NCBI GenBank assembly: GCA_964528575.1
Contig: CAZGTQ010000332.1
Coordinates: 11,913 to 75,912, forward strand
Length of the DNA: 64,000 bases
Source: CAZGTQ01 sp964528575
Lineage (GTDB): Bacteria > Planctomycetota > UBA1135 > GCA-002686595
Direction of reading: 5' to 3'
Shown: positions 34,392 through 44,400 of the stretch, one piece after another
How positions within the stretch are numbered: position 1 is the first letter of the stretch
How the letters are laid out: each line of letters begins with the position of its first letter
Made by a program: the position numbers and the translations under genes
The notes under the pieces: model-generated
Told to the model about the DNA's origin: nothing
The model's database searches: none
The model's input: the letters and a program-made list of their open reading frames with translations, nothing else

Positions 34392-35117
34392 CTACATCGC
34401 GTGGACGACGATCTCGACCCGCCGGTTCTTCGCCTTGCCGGGCTGGGACTTGTTGTCCGCGACGGGCCGGTACTCGCCGTGGCCCGCGACGACGCATTTC
34501 TCGTCCGAGAGACCGCACTGCTCGACCAGGTAGTGCAACACCGCCATCGCGCGGGCGATCGAGAGGTTGCGGTTCGTCTCGAACGTCGACTTGCGGATCG
34601 GGTCGGTGTCGGTGTGGCCCTCGATCCAGTAGGTGCCGCCCCCGTAGTCGGTCGAGAGCGTGCGCGCGACCGCCTTCAGCGCCTTCTTGCCGCTCTCGCT
34701 CAGCACCGCCTGGCCGGAGGCGAAGCTGATCTCGGCCGGCAGGGTGATCACCAGGTTGCCGCCGCGCTGGTCGACCCCGAGCCCGAGGTCGACGAGGTCG
34801 GCGTGGGGCTTGGCGGGAGCGGAAGCCGCCGACGGGCGGTCGATCAGCCTCGCGTTCGCGTTCGCGAGCTGCACCTCGTAGTCGCTGAGCTGCGACTTCA
34901 GGTCGCCGTTCTCCTTCTTGAGGTTCGTGCGCTCCTCGCGCAGGGCGAGGATCTCGGCCTCGTAGTCGTCGATCACCTTCTGCGAAGCGCATCCCGAGAG
35001 CGCGGGAATCAGCAGCGGCGCCGCCAGCGCGAGCGCCCTCGCCAGCTTGGTCGTCCGCCTCATGGTTCGATCGTGGATGGTTCGATCGTGGGTGTTTCGA
35101 TCGTGGGTGTCCGGCAC
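34392..35117 (-). CDS. OmpA-like peptidoglycan-binding lipoprotein (Pal/OmpA family)
   Basis: The C-terminal OmpA domain is clear: FASGQAVLSESGKKALKAV, IEGHTDTDPIRKSTFETNRN, LSIARAMAVLHYL and AKNRRVEIVVHAM. It is preceded by a coiled-coil segment (EAEILALREERTNLKKENGD) and a lipobox LSGC. Such proteins tie the outer membrane to peptidoglycan. Two starts are possible. ATG 35063 gives 223 residues but lacks a ribosome site. GTG 35117 has AAAGGAG seven bases upstream and gives 241 residues, adding a leader of three THDR-type pentapeptides encoded by a 15-base tandem repeat. The ribosome site favours GTG, though the longer leader is unusual. Confidence 0.85.
   Translation of the reverse strand: MPDTHDRNTHDRTIHDRTMRRTTKLARALALAAPLLIPALSGCASQKVIDDYEAEILALREERTNLKKENGDLKSQLSDYEVQLANANARLIDRPSAASAPAKPHADLVDLGLGVDQRGGNLVITLPAEISFASGQAVLSESGKKALKAVARTLSTDYGGGTYWIEGHTDTDPIRKSTFETNRNLSIARAMAVLHYLVEQCGLSDEKCVVAGHGEYRPVADNKSQPGKAKNRRVEIVVHAM
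35066..35110 (-). repeat. Three tandem 15-base repeats with CGATCG core
   Basis: TTCGATCGTGG recurs on the plus strand at 35066, 35081 and 35096. On the minus strand the units are in frame with the OmpA-like gene and would encode THDRN, THDRT, IHDRT if translation starts at GTG 35117. Whether they are leader peptide or 5' UTR depends on the start. Confidence 0.75.
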
Positions 35118-35136
35118 GGGGGGTCTCCTTTCGAGC

Positions 35137-36066
35137 TCAGTCGAAGAGCCGGGCGCCATCTTTCCAAGCGAGCAACGCGATTCCAATTCCCATTCCGAGA
35201 TACGGTCCGAACGGGACGTAGCGTCCGGCGATGCGCGCGATCGCGACGGCCTTGCCGAACGGCTGGCGCCGCCGGCGCACGCGCGCCCGCCGACGCGTCA
35301 GGCAGACGTAGCGCACGATGTTCGCGACGCCCACGACCGAGGCGAGCAGCGAGCCGACCATCAGCGCGAGCAGCACGCCGCCCGGCCCGACGAACCCGCC
35401 CCCCGCGGCGAGCAGCTTCACGTCGCCGAAACCCATCGCATCGCGGCCGTACAGGAGCTTGCCCGCCTTGCCGATCAGCCAGAGCACGCCCCCGCCGACC
35501 GCCATCCCGGCGAGGCACCCCGCCAGCGCGCCCGCCCGGTCGACGGGCGCCCCCGGCGTCCAGCCCTCGGTCATCTCGCGCGCGATCCAGGTCGCCTCGT
35601 GCAGCCGCGGGACGAGCAGCGAGCACAGCGGCGCGAGCACCATCCCGCCGATCGACACCTCGTCGGGGATCTCGAAGCAGTCGAAGTCGACGAAGGTCGC
35701 CACGATCAGCCCGGTGATCACGAGCAGGTGCACCGCGAGCAGGCCCCACGCGCCCTCGGGCGTGCGCCACACGACGACGCACCAGAGCACCGCCGTGAGG
35801 ATCTCGACCAGCGGGTAGCGGATCGGGATGCGCCAGCCGCAGGCGGTGCAGCGGCCGCGCTGGAGCACCCAGGACAGCACCGGCAGGTTCTCCTTCCACG
35901 TGATCGCGTGACGGCACGCGGGGCAGTGCGAGCGGCGCGGGTTCCACACGCTCTGCCCCTCGATCGGGAGCCGGTGGATGCAGACGTTGAGGAACGAGCC
36001 GACGAGCAGACCGATCGCGCCCGCCCAGACATACGTCAGGGCGCGCACCGTCAGGACGAGGAGCAT
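35137..36066 (-). CDS. pilD: Prepilin peptidase/N-methyltransferase (PilD/GspO)
   Basis: The 309-residue aspartic protease processes and methylates pseudopilins. The N-terminal methyltransferase region has the zinc tetracysteine HCPACRHAITWKENLPVLSW and RCTACGWRI. The catalytic aspartates are in FVDFDCFEIPD and AMGFGDVKLLAAGGG. Eight or so membrane helices follow. It would act on the canonical pseudopilin encoded at 26914-27648. ATG 36066 overlaps the TGA of the next upstream gene (TGATG). Confidence 0.93.
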   Translation of the reverse strand: MLLVLTVRALTYVWAGAIGLLVGSFLNVCIHRLPIEGQSVWNPRRSHCPACRHAITWKENLPVLSWVLQRGRCTACGWRIPIRYPLVEILTAVLWCVVVWRTPEGAWGLLAVHLLVITGLIVATFVDFDCFEIPDEVSIGGMVLAPLCSLLVPRLHEATWIAREMTEGWTPGAPVDRAGALAGCLAGMAVGGGVLWLIGKAGKLLYGRDAMGFGDVKLLAAGGGFVGPGGVLLALMVGSLLASVVGVANIVRYVCLTRRRARVRRRRQPFGKAVAIARIAGRYVPFGPYLGMGIGIALLAWKDGARLFD

Positions 36067-38063
36067 CAGCGCGTCTCCCCCGGCTCGTCCCACGAGAGCT
36101 CGACGTAGTCGACGACGGGAGGGTCCCAGGTCGCCCCCGGCGGGACCTCGAGCTCGATCAGGAGCCGCAGCGCGCCGTAGCCCTCGAGCAGCACCGGATC
36201 GAAGACCGGCTCGCTCACCTCGAGCTCGCCGCTGGGCAGCGTGCGCTCGCCGACGTAGCTCACGGAGAAGCGACCGATCCCGTGGCGGCCCGAGACGATC
36301 GCCCGGTGCCAGCGCTCGACGCCCCGGCGCGGGCTGATCGGGGTCGAATAGACGGCGACGCGCAGCGGCTCGCGCAGCGGGTTCGACGTCACCTCGTCGA
36401 GCTCGAGCTGGGCGTAGAGCGCGTAGCCCGGCTGGATCACCCACTCGTCGTCCGCCTTCGTGCCGCGGTCCCCCTTCGACAAGACGATCTGCCGGAACGT
36501 GCCTCCGCCCTCGCCCAGCTTCCAGACCGCGCGCGCCGGCCCGACCACCTCCCCCGCGATGCGGATCCAGCCGCCGGCGACGAGCAGGAGCGGCCCGTGC
36601 ACGTCGAGCGTGCCCTCGACGACGAGGTCGCCGCCGGCGACCAGCACCGTCCACGGCGCTTCGCACGCCCCCTGTGCGAGCCAGCTCGAGAGCGTGAGCG
36701 CAGCGGGCGGCTCGTCGGGGACCGGCGCGCTCGCGCGCGCGAGGGACGCGAAGTCGGGGAACGGACGCGGCAGGCGCTCGAGGGCGGACGCGGCGTACGG
36801 CCCGGCGTTGCTCCACGTCACGCGCCGCAGCTCCCCCGCGACGCGCAGGTCGCGCTGCGCGCGCAGCACGACCGTGCCCCAGGGCGGCAGCGTCGCGACC
36901 GCGTCCGAGGGAACGACGAGCCGCGTCGCGTGCACGTCGCGCGCGGCGAGCGCTCCCGCGAGCTCGACCGCGCCGTCGGACCCCGCACCCGCCGCGCGCG
37001 GCAGGCGCACACGCACCGTGCCGCGCTCGGACCAGCGCGCCAGCCCGTCGGCGCCGGGCACCGGCTCGGGCGCCGCACCGGACGCGTCGAGGAAGTCCTC
37101 GCGGTGGCGCTGGCCCTCGGGATGGAGCACGACGCGGAAGTCGAACGTCGGCGGCATCGACGGCACCGGCTGCACGGCGCGGCCACCGAGGTCGCGCAGC
37201 CGCAGCGTGCGGCCGTCGATCGACAGGTGGTACTCGCCGATCTCGAGGATCAGCGGAGCGCCGTCCGGCGTCCGCGGCAGGAGCTCGATCAAGGCCGGCC
37301 AGTCCGCGGGATCGCGCGACGTCGCAGCGCCCTCCGCGCGGAAGGGCTCGTTGCGCGCCAGGCTCGGCTGGACGTCGATCCGCTCGACCTGCGGCTCGTC
37401 GCTCCCCGCCCCCACGATGCGCACCAGGCGGAAGTCGCTCGCCTGGAGCGTGCGCGGGTCGACGGGCGCGGCGCTCACGACCACGATCGGGTCGCGCGGC
37501 CGCACCTCGGGCGTGAGCAGCACGAGCTCGGGGGCGCCGTGCGCCCGCCAGCGGTCGTCGAACATGCGCTCGGACGCCTCGGGGTCGGCGCCGACCGTCT
37601 CGAAGCCCGCGCGGTAGGTCCTGGCGAGGGGCGCCCCGCTCTTCGCGCGCACGCCGTCGGGGCGCGGGAACCCGAGCACGACGACGGTGTAGCCGTTCGC
37701 CGGGAGGAGGCCGCCGTCGGACAGGTCGGGGGCGCGCGCCAGGGCCGGCTCGAAGGTCAGGCGGTCACGGTGCACGTCGAGGCGGCCGCGGGCGGCGCGG
37801 CCGCGCTCGTCGACGACGCGCACGCTCGCGTCGGTCACCGACGAGGCGTCGAGCTCGGCGTCGAAGTGCAGGACGAGCGTCTCGTTGAGCAGCACGCCGC
37901 GCTGGCCGGCCTGCTTGAACGAGGCGAGCCGCAGGACGGCGGGCACGTGCGCGCGCGGCGCGCACGAGGCGAGCGGCGTCGCGAAGCACGGCGCCAACGC
38001 CAGGGCAGGGGCGCACAGCGCGATCGTCCGCTCGAGCACCGCGCCATTGAACCAGCGGCGCAC
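36066..38063 (-). CDS. Large secreted protein with Ig-like (Big_5) domains
   Basis: The 665-residue protein has a leader with a hydrophobic segment (TIALCAPALALAPCFA ... PLASC). Ig-like pieces include LNETLVLHFDAELDASSVTD and VVVSAAPVDPRTLQASDF. The phrases PRDPIVVV and GGWIRIAGEVVGP resemble the beta-helix strands of the other giant proteins, but glycine blocks are short. It shares an operon with prepilin peptidase (TGATG), linking this protein family to the pilus/type II machine. Function unknown. A Cys at about position 34 could be a lipobox cysteine (LASC). Confidence 0.75.
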   Translation of the reverse strand: MRRWFNGAVLERTIALCAPALALAPCFATPLASCAPRAHVPAVLRLASFKQAGQRGVLLNETLVLHFDAELDASSVTDASVRVVDERGRAARGRLDVHRDRLTFEPALARAPDLSDGGLLPANGYTVVVLGFPRPDGVRAKSGAPLARTYRAGFETVGADPEASERMFDDRWRAHGAPELVLLTPEVRPRDPIVVVSAAPVDPRTLQASDFRLVRIVGAGSDEPQVERIDVQPSLARNEPFRAEGAATSRDPADWPALIELLPRTPDGAPLILEIGEYHLSIDGRTLRLRDLGGRAVQPVPSMPPTFDFRVVLHPEGQRHREDFLDASGAAPEPVPGADGLARWSERGTVRVRLPRAAGAGSDGAVELAGALAARDVHATRLVVPSDAVATLPPWGTVVLRAQRDLRVAGELRRVTWSNAGPYAASALERLPRPFPDFASLARASAPVPDEPPAALTLSSWLAQGACEAPWTVLVAGGDLVVEGTLDVHGPLLLVAGGWIRIAGEVVGPARAVWKLGEGGGTFRQIVLSKGDRGTKADDEWVIQPGYALYAQLELDEVTSNPLREPLRVAVYSTPISPRRGVERWHRAIVSGRHGIGRFSVSYVGERTLPSGELEVSEPVFDPVLLEGYGALRLLIELEVPPGATWDPPVVDYVELSWDEPGETR

Positions 38064-38109
38064 GGGGGTTGGAAGCGCGGCGCGCCGAGCTCGCGGCTCC
38101 GAATGCGAA

Positions 38110-38194
38110 GATCCCCGGCCCGCGCTGGCGGACCGGGGATCCTCGGGACGCGCTCGCGCGCGTCCATCCCGCCGCCGGGGACTGTGGCGGCGGG
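38110..38194 (-). terminator. Two successive hairpins after the Gly-rich lipoprotein gene
   Basis: GATCCCCGG pairs with CCGGGGATC (38110-38118 and 38133-38141), and CCCGCCGCC pairs with GGCGGCGGG (38168-38176 and 38186-38194). They lie 50-135 bases past the stop of the gene at 38245-41379 and act together as likely terminators. Confidence 0.55.
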
Positions 38195-38203
38195 ACGTAA
38201 CTT

Positions 38204-38259
38204 CAGAACGTGACGGTCAGAACGTGACGGTCAGGACGTGACGATCAGAACGTGAACGG
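38204..38259 (-). repeat. Four tandem 14-base repeats spanning a stop codon
   Basis: CAGAACGTGACGGT repeats at 38204, 38218, 38232 and 38246 with few changes. On the minus strand each unit contains a TGA in the context TTCTGA or CCTGA. The first unit supplies the last residues and stop of the lipoprotein gene. Because 14 is not a multiple of three, the successive TGAs fall in different frames. Confidence 0.75.
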
Positions 38260-41200
38260 GAAGCGCGTGAACAGCAGGCTCGGCCGCGGGCTGCTGCCCG
38301 AGAGACCGGTCTGCTCCGCGTCGATGTCGAACAGGACGTCGAAGCGGAAGAACGCGAGATCGGGCACGTTCAGGGTCGCGACGTCGGTCGCGAAGGCACC
38401 GATCGGGTCGGGATCGCCGTTGGGATCCTCCGTCGCGCCCTGGAAGGAGATCTGGATCGTCGCGCTCGCCGGCAGCGAGTCGGGGACGGTCCCGGTCTGC
38501 ACGCGGAAGTAGCGCGGCAGCACGGTGAACTCCACGGTCCCGCCCGGGGTGAACGCCGTCAGCGGCGGACCGGCGGAGGTGACGGTCATCGAGAGCTGCT
38601 GCGTCGTCGAGTCGTAGCTCGCGTTCGCGATCTCGAACCGGTTGAAGACGCTCGGAGTGCCTTGCAGCGCGAGCTGCAGCACGAAGCTCTTCAGCAGGTT
38701 CGGGTTGCGCAGGTAGATGTCGTCGTCCCCCGTCAGAACGCTTCCGTCGACCACGAGCGTGCGCCCGTCGGGCGCGATGCTCGGCAACCCGGGCGACGCG
38801 ACCAGCGCCGTCGCCGGGAAGATCGACGGCAGCTCGTCGACGACGTCGTCGTCGTCCACGTCGCGGACCAGACCGGTCGTCGGATCCGTGCCGCGGAACG
38901 TGAACTCGACCAGGTCGGCCGCGCCGCTCGGATCGAAGCTCGCGCCGCCCACCGGGATCCACACCGACCGCGCGCGCGAGCGCGGGCCGAAGATCGGGCT
39001 CAGCGTGATCGCGTCCGGGCTCGTGCGGTTGGCGAGCGTGGCGCCCGCCGGGAAGATCAGGTCCGTCACCGTGTTGCTGACGTGCACCTGGATGATGCCG
39101 GGGCCGCCGAAGCCGCCCGCGTTCGTGCTGTTGATGCCGCTCTGGCCGTCGCCGGCGCGGCCGCCGATCGCGCTGATCGCGTCCGCCGCCGAGCCGGTGA
39201 AGTCGATCCGGGCGCCCTGGAGCACGACGTGACCGCCCGAGCCGCCGCCGGAGCCGCCGCCGATGTGGTCGTTGTAGATCGTGTTCTCGCCGGCGCCGCC
39301 GTCGCCGCCCTGAGCGAGGATCCGACCGCCGGCGCCGACGCGGATGTCGTTCAGCGCGAGGATCATCAGACCGCCGGCGCCGCCGCCGCCGCCGCAGCCC
39401 TTCTCGTCGCTCGCGGGAAGCCACGGGCTGCTCGGGAAGGTGGCGTTCGGGATCGCATCGCCCCCGGCGCCGCCGCCCTGGCCGGCGTGGATCGCCTTGA
39501 GCTCGCCGACGATCAGCTCGCTGGTTCCGACATCGAACCGGGATCCGAAGAAGTTGTTGGTGGTCGACTCGTCGATGAACGGCGAGTTGCCCGGCTGCCC
39601 GCCGCGCGCCGGCTTCGTGAACGTGATCGCCGACGTGCCGTTGGGGTTGCCGTCCCTGCCCGGCTCCGCGACGAGGCCGTTGCCCGTGCCCTGGTTCGGG
39701 CCGAAGCGGCCGCCCCCGCCGCCGCCCGGACGGCGGTTGTTCTTGCCGCCGGTGCCGAACGCGCTCTCGCCGCCCTTGCCGCCGATGTTCGACACGCCGA
39801 ACGCGCCGAACGCGTCGCCGCCCTTCGGCGTCGACGTCGTCGTCAGGAAGCTCGCGGTCCCACCGGCGCCGCCGCCCGCGTTGCCGGCCGCGCCCGATTC
39901 GGGCTGGTGGCCGGTGTTGAGCGTCGCGACGTCCGTGACGGAGCCGCCGTTGATCGTCAGCTCGCCGAAGATGTCGACGCGACCGGTCGCCTGGATGAGC
40001 AGCGGGTTGGGGCCGACCGCCGCGAGCCGGCCGCCCGTCTCGATGCGCAGGTTGCGCACGTTGAGCTGGCCGTTGACGACCGTCTGGAACGTGCTGTCGA
40101 CGCCGGCGCCGGGCGGGTTGAGCGGGATCGCGTCAGGACCGCCGAACACCGTCGATGTGGTCGTGTTGAGGATCAGGTTCTCGCCCTGGCCGATGTACAG
40201 GTCGAAGTCGCCGCCGGGGCCGCCCTGGCTGCTGAAGTCGAACGCGGCGCTCAGGCGCCCACTGCCCCAGATGGCGATGGGCTCGGAGAACGAGGGATCG
40301 CTGTCCTCGAGCGACCCGAACGTCGTGCCGGAGACGTCGAAGCTCTCGAACACCTCGTCGGCGGCCACGTCGCTGGGCGTCAGCGTCGGGTGGTCGATCA
40401 GCAACGTGTCGATCCGCGCGAACTCGTTGATCGGGAGCAGGTTGCGCTCGCCGACCAGGTCCTCGAAGGCGGGGGTGATCACGGCGCGCACGCGCGTCCC
40501 CTGCGGCACGATGCCGCGCGGGTCGAGCCGCAGCGTCGCGCCCGTCTCGGTGCAGTTCTCGAGCAGCCGCACCTCGGTCGCGAGCCGCTCGAAGGTGCCC
40601 GGCGCGGATTGGTACTCGAGGTACACGTTCTGGCCGTTCACGTTCGACGCCGCCGGGTTGATCGGTTGGTTCAGCTCGAGCACGAACGCGATGCGCGTCG
40701 AGACGTCGCTGTACAGGTTGACCGGCTGGTCCTGCGGGATCGAGATCGCCTGCGCGAGCGGATCGAACTCGAAGTAGACCCGGCTCGTGTCGTCGTTCCC
40801 GACCTCGAGATAGGTCGCGCTCTTGTCGCTCGAGCCGACCGGCCGGATCACCGGCGACGGCGGCCCCACGACGGGGTCGAGGAACAGCACGGACGCCGTC
40901 ATCGTCGTCGGCGTGACGAACGAGCGCGACTGCGACGTCGCGAGCGACTCGCCCGACATCGATTGGATGGCGAGGCCGTTGTCCTTCCCGCCGAGCACGC
41001 GCACGGTGTACGAGGTGCCGCCGGGCACGAGGCCGGCGTCGCCGAAGTCCGGCTGCGTCGGGCACGTGGGCTGGAAGATCACCGTCCGCTTGTCGGCCTG
41101 GACGAACTCGCCGTTCGCGGGCAGACCGGTCGGGGTGAGGATCTCGATCGTGTTCAAGTTGACCGAGTCGAAGTCGACGTCGGCGTTGAACCTGAACTCG

Positions 41201-41379
41201 ATCGGACGGTTGATCTCCCAGACGGCGCCTTCCGGCACGGAGATCGAGCTCAGTTGAAAGCCGGTCACGCCGCCGACGCTTCCACCGTCCGAGCCTCCGC
41301 CGCTGCACGCCGCCACCGCGAGAGCCGCGGTCGTGGCGGCACCGAGGGTGCCGATTCTCTTGAGGGTTCCGAAGTCCAT
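38245..41379 (-). CDS. Giant Gly-rich Ig-like lipoprotein B
   Basis: The 1044-residue protein has a signal peptide with lipobox (AVAAC, Cys25) followed by SGGGSDGGS. Ig-like domains appear at about 50-190 (NRPIEFRFNADVDFDSVNL ... VPGGTSYTVRVLGG) and 200-330. The middle (430-760) alternates strands with blocks such as GGGGGGRFG, GCGGGGGAGGLMILALNDI and GGGSGGGSGGHVV, typical of a beta-helix with glycine loops. The end has Ig-like strands and FTRFPFTF. It resembles paralogs A1/A2 but is not a close duplicate. A ribosome site (GGAG) lies eight bases before the ATG. Likely a surface lipoprotein. Confidence 0.87.
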   Translation of the reverse strand: MDFGTLKRIGTLGAATTAALAVAACSGGGSDGGSVGGVTGFQLSSISVPEGAVWEINRPIEFRFNADVDFDSVNLNTIEILTPTGLPANGEFVQADKRTVIFQPTCPTQPDFGDAGLVPGGTSYTVRVLGGKDNGLAIQSMSGESLATSQSRSFVTPTTMTASVLFLDPVVGPPSPVIRPVGSSDKSATYLEVGNDDTSRVYFEFDPLAQAISIPQDQPVNLYSDVSTRIAFVLELNQPINPAASNVNGQNVYLEYQSAPGTFERLATEVRLLENCTETGATLRLDPRGIVPQGTRVRAVITPAFEDLVGERNLLPINEFARIDTLLIDHPTLTPSDVAADEVFESFDVSGTTFGSLEDSDPSFSEPIAIWGSGRLSAAFDFSSQGGPGGDFDLYIGQGENLILNTTTSTVFGGPDAIPLNPPGAGVDSTFQTVVNGQLNVRNLRIETGGRLAAVGPNPLLIQATGRVDIFGELTINGGSVTDVATLNTGHQPESGAAGNAGGGAGGTASFLTTTSTPKGGDAFGAFGVSNIGGKGGESAFGTGGKNNRRPGGGGGGRFGPNQGTGNGLVAEPGRDGNPNGTSAITFTKPARGGQPGNSPFIDESTTNNFFGSRFDVGTSELIVGELKAIHAGQGGGAGGDAIPNATFPSSPWLPASDEKGCGGGGGAGGLMILALNDIRVGAGGRILAQGGDGGAGENTIYNDHIGGGSGGGSGGHVVLQGARIDFTGSAADAISAIGGRAGDGQSGINSTNAGGFGGPGIIQVHVSNTVTDLIFPAGATLANRTSPDAITLSPIFGPRSRARSVWIPVGGASFDPSGAADLVEFTFRGTDPTTGLVRDVDDDDVVDELPSIFPATALVASPGLPSIAPDGRTLVVDGSVLTGDDDIYLRNPNLLKSFVLQLALQGTPSVFNRFEIANASYDSTTQQLSMTVTSAGPPLTAFTPGGTVEFTVLPRYFRVQTGTVPDSLPASATIQISFQGATEDPNGDPDPIGAFATDVATLNVPDLAFFRFDVLFDIDAEQTGLSGSSPRPSLLFTRFPFTF

Positions 41380-41410
41380 GAATGTGTCTCCGTGACGTCG
41401 AGGCGGGGGC

Positions 41411-44400
41411 TCAGGGAATGTCGAACGGGATGCCGATCGCCGACAACTCGGGCGACAGCTCCGTAGCGGTGTTGTTGAAGAAGTTCATCCGGACCTGCAC
41501 GAACTGCGACAGGTCGATGTCGGAGATGTCGTCCGTCCACGCGAAGCCGTTCGAACCGAACGTGACGCCCGCGTTCTTGAGCGCGGGGTCCGTCTGGGGC
41601 GGCGTGGTCGCGGTGAGGATGTCTCCGTAGGCGTCGAGAATCGCGGCGGTCTGGGCGGGATTGCCGCCACCGCCGTTGATCACGTTCGTCGCGCCGCGGA
41701 ACGAGAGAGTCACCGCGGTGCCCGAAGGCTGCAGATCCGGGATCGGATCGGTGATCGGTGTCTCGTACGTCGGGTTCGCGTTGCCGGTGGTCATCCAGAT
41801 CGTGTAGGCGCGGCTGACGCGCACGACGAAGTCGGCCTGACCGATGTAGAGCAGGTTGTCGAAGCCCTGCGTCGCCGCCCCGCCGGGCGAGAACCCGCCG
41901 GTCGGGGTCGTCTGGAGGTCCGGGTTCTTCGAGATCGACATCCCGCTGCTGTTCGCGCCGCCCGCCGAGAAGATGCGGAAGAACGGCACCGTCCCGTTCG
42001 TGTTGGCGATCGACGTGTCGAACGCGTTGGCGCTGAGCGTGGCGATGCCCGTCGGGAAGCACTTGAACTCCATCAGGAGCGGCAGACCGAGGCTGTTGAT
42101 CGCCCCCGCGGCCTGGTAGTCCCCGACCGCCGGGATCGGCTCCTCGAACTGGACGCCGGCGACGAACTCGATGCTGAGCGGGATGCCCGACGAGTCCGCG
42201 CCGTCGACCGCCTGCACGGCGGTGTTGCGCCAGGTGAAGTAGTCGAACTGCGCAGGGTTCGGCCCCGAGTTCAGCGGGAACGGGTGCAACACCGAGCCCG
42301 AGACGGCCGACTGGAAGTCGTTGACCGGGTTGACCTCGAAGCCGAGCTGACGCTCGTGCACGACCTGCAGCGGGTTCTGCGGATCGTCGAGCACGTTCTC
42401 GAGGAAGCTCGTCGTGACGAAGCCCGAGGCGGGGAAGACGAAGACCCCGTTCAAGGGGTCGAACGTCTCGTCAGGGAGCCGCGTGCTGTGCGCGAGCGAC
42501 ATCTCGAACTGCGGGAAGAACTCGAGCGACGTCGAGCCCGCCCGCGGCGCGAAGCTCACCCGCTCCACGTCGATGTTCCCCAGCGCCTCGTCGGTGAAGT
42601 CGATGCCGAGGTCGACGTGACGCCACATCGCCATCAGGCGCGCGCCCTGGTTGTTGAGGGGCTCCTGCACGGCGGCGGCGTTCGTCGTCATGATCTGCGG
42701 CACCGGGTTCTGCCGGTCCGCTGCGAACGAGAAGCGCGTCACGGAGCGCGGACGCAGGATGCCGCGCGTGACGTCGAGGAAGGCCTCGCCGCGCCACTCC
42801 GGGTTGCCGTTGCCGTCCTCGTCGTCCGAGTTGAACGCGAGCGAGAGGCCGCCGTTGCGGTCGGTGGCCGCGCTCGCGAGCAACGTGAACGAGAGGCCGG
42901 CCGGGACGTCGGCGAGCGGGTTGCCCGCCAGGTCGCGGATCCCGAAGATGTTGCCCGTGACCTCGTCCTGACCGCTCAGGACGTTGATCAGGTACTGCTC
43001 CGAGGTGTTCTGCACGTGGTTGAACGGCAGCACCGGCACGAAACGGAACTCGGTCAGGTCGATCGACGGACTGACGCGCCCCACGACGCGCCGACGCAGC
43101 GGGTCCGTCGTGTCCGTGCGGGAGACGATGAACGAGTCGTACGGCGACACCGACACGGGGTCGATCGTCTCGCTGAAGCGCAGGACGATCTCGGAGAGCG
43201 GCCGCACGCCCGCCGCCGGGAAGCTCGTCGGCGTCGGCGAGAACGTCAGGAAGCAGCCGGGCACGTCGCCGTCGTCGGGGTCGAAGCCGGTGCGGTACGA
43301 GCCCTGGCCGCCGAAGAACGCGGCGGGCGGACCGGCGATGACCTCGACCTCGACGTCGTTCACGACGTTGCCGCTGGGTGCGTCGCCGTCGGCGTCGACC
43401 TGCAGGAACAGCCCGGAGAGCTCGATGATGTCGCCCGCGCGCGGCCGCTGTGCGCAGACCGTCGAGGCGAACGACAGGTCGACGATGAAGTGGCTCGGCC
43501 CCGCGGCCGGGTTCGGCGTCGGGCCCCCGACCAAGACGTCGAGCGATCCGACGATCCGAGGCGCGCTCACGTCGCGTAGGAAGCCGTTGAACGGATCGTC
43601 GGTGACGTCATCGGGACCGCCCGAGCGCATCGCGCGCACGACGTCCACGCTCGCCTGGCTCAGGTCGACGGGACCGTTGCCGGTCGCGGCGATCTCGTGG
43701 TCGCTGAAGTTGCGCAGCAGCGAGAACACGCCGGTCGCCGGGCTCAGTTGGGACGGGATGCGCAGCACGACGTTCGGCTCGAACGGCGAGACCGACGGCG
43801 GGAGGCCGACCGTGTTGACGTTCAGCGGCGGCGACTGGTCCTGAGCTTCGAACTCGGAGACGGCGAAGTCGATGATGATCCGCGACGAGCGGAACTCGGC
43901 CACGCCCTGGTTGTTCACCACGCCCCCGAAGTTCGGGTCGGGGACGACGCGCGCCTCGAACGGCGTCGCCGGCGGATAGCCCGTCCGCACGCGCACCGTG
44001 TCGTTGCTGATCGAGGAGTGCTTCAGCAGGTCGTCGAAGCGCACGACGATCACCGCGTTGCGCGGCACGAGCGAGTACGGCGGCAGCTCGAACGGCTGCA
44101 GGCTCTTCGGAAGGACCGCGCCGAGGTTGTCGTCGAGCCGCTGGAACGCCTTCTTGAAGCCCTGCGTCCCCTGACGGTGCAGGATCGTCAGCGTCTCCTG
44201 CTTCGTGATCGGGTTCGTCTCGAGCAGGTAGTCGACGCCGTCGGACTGCACGTCCTCGCCCACGACGAAGTCGCGGTAGCGGAGCCGGGTCTGGTCGGTC
44301 GTCTCGTCGTAGTCGTACACGTCGACGAGGCGGCCCCAGAAGATCTTCTCGATGCGGAACTCGGACGCCTCGCCGCCCTTGTTGGAGTCGACGAAGAAGC

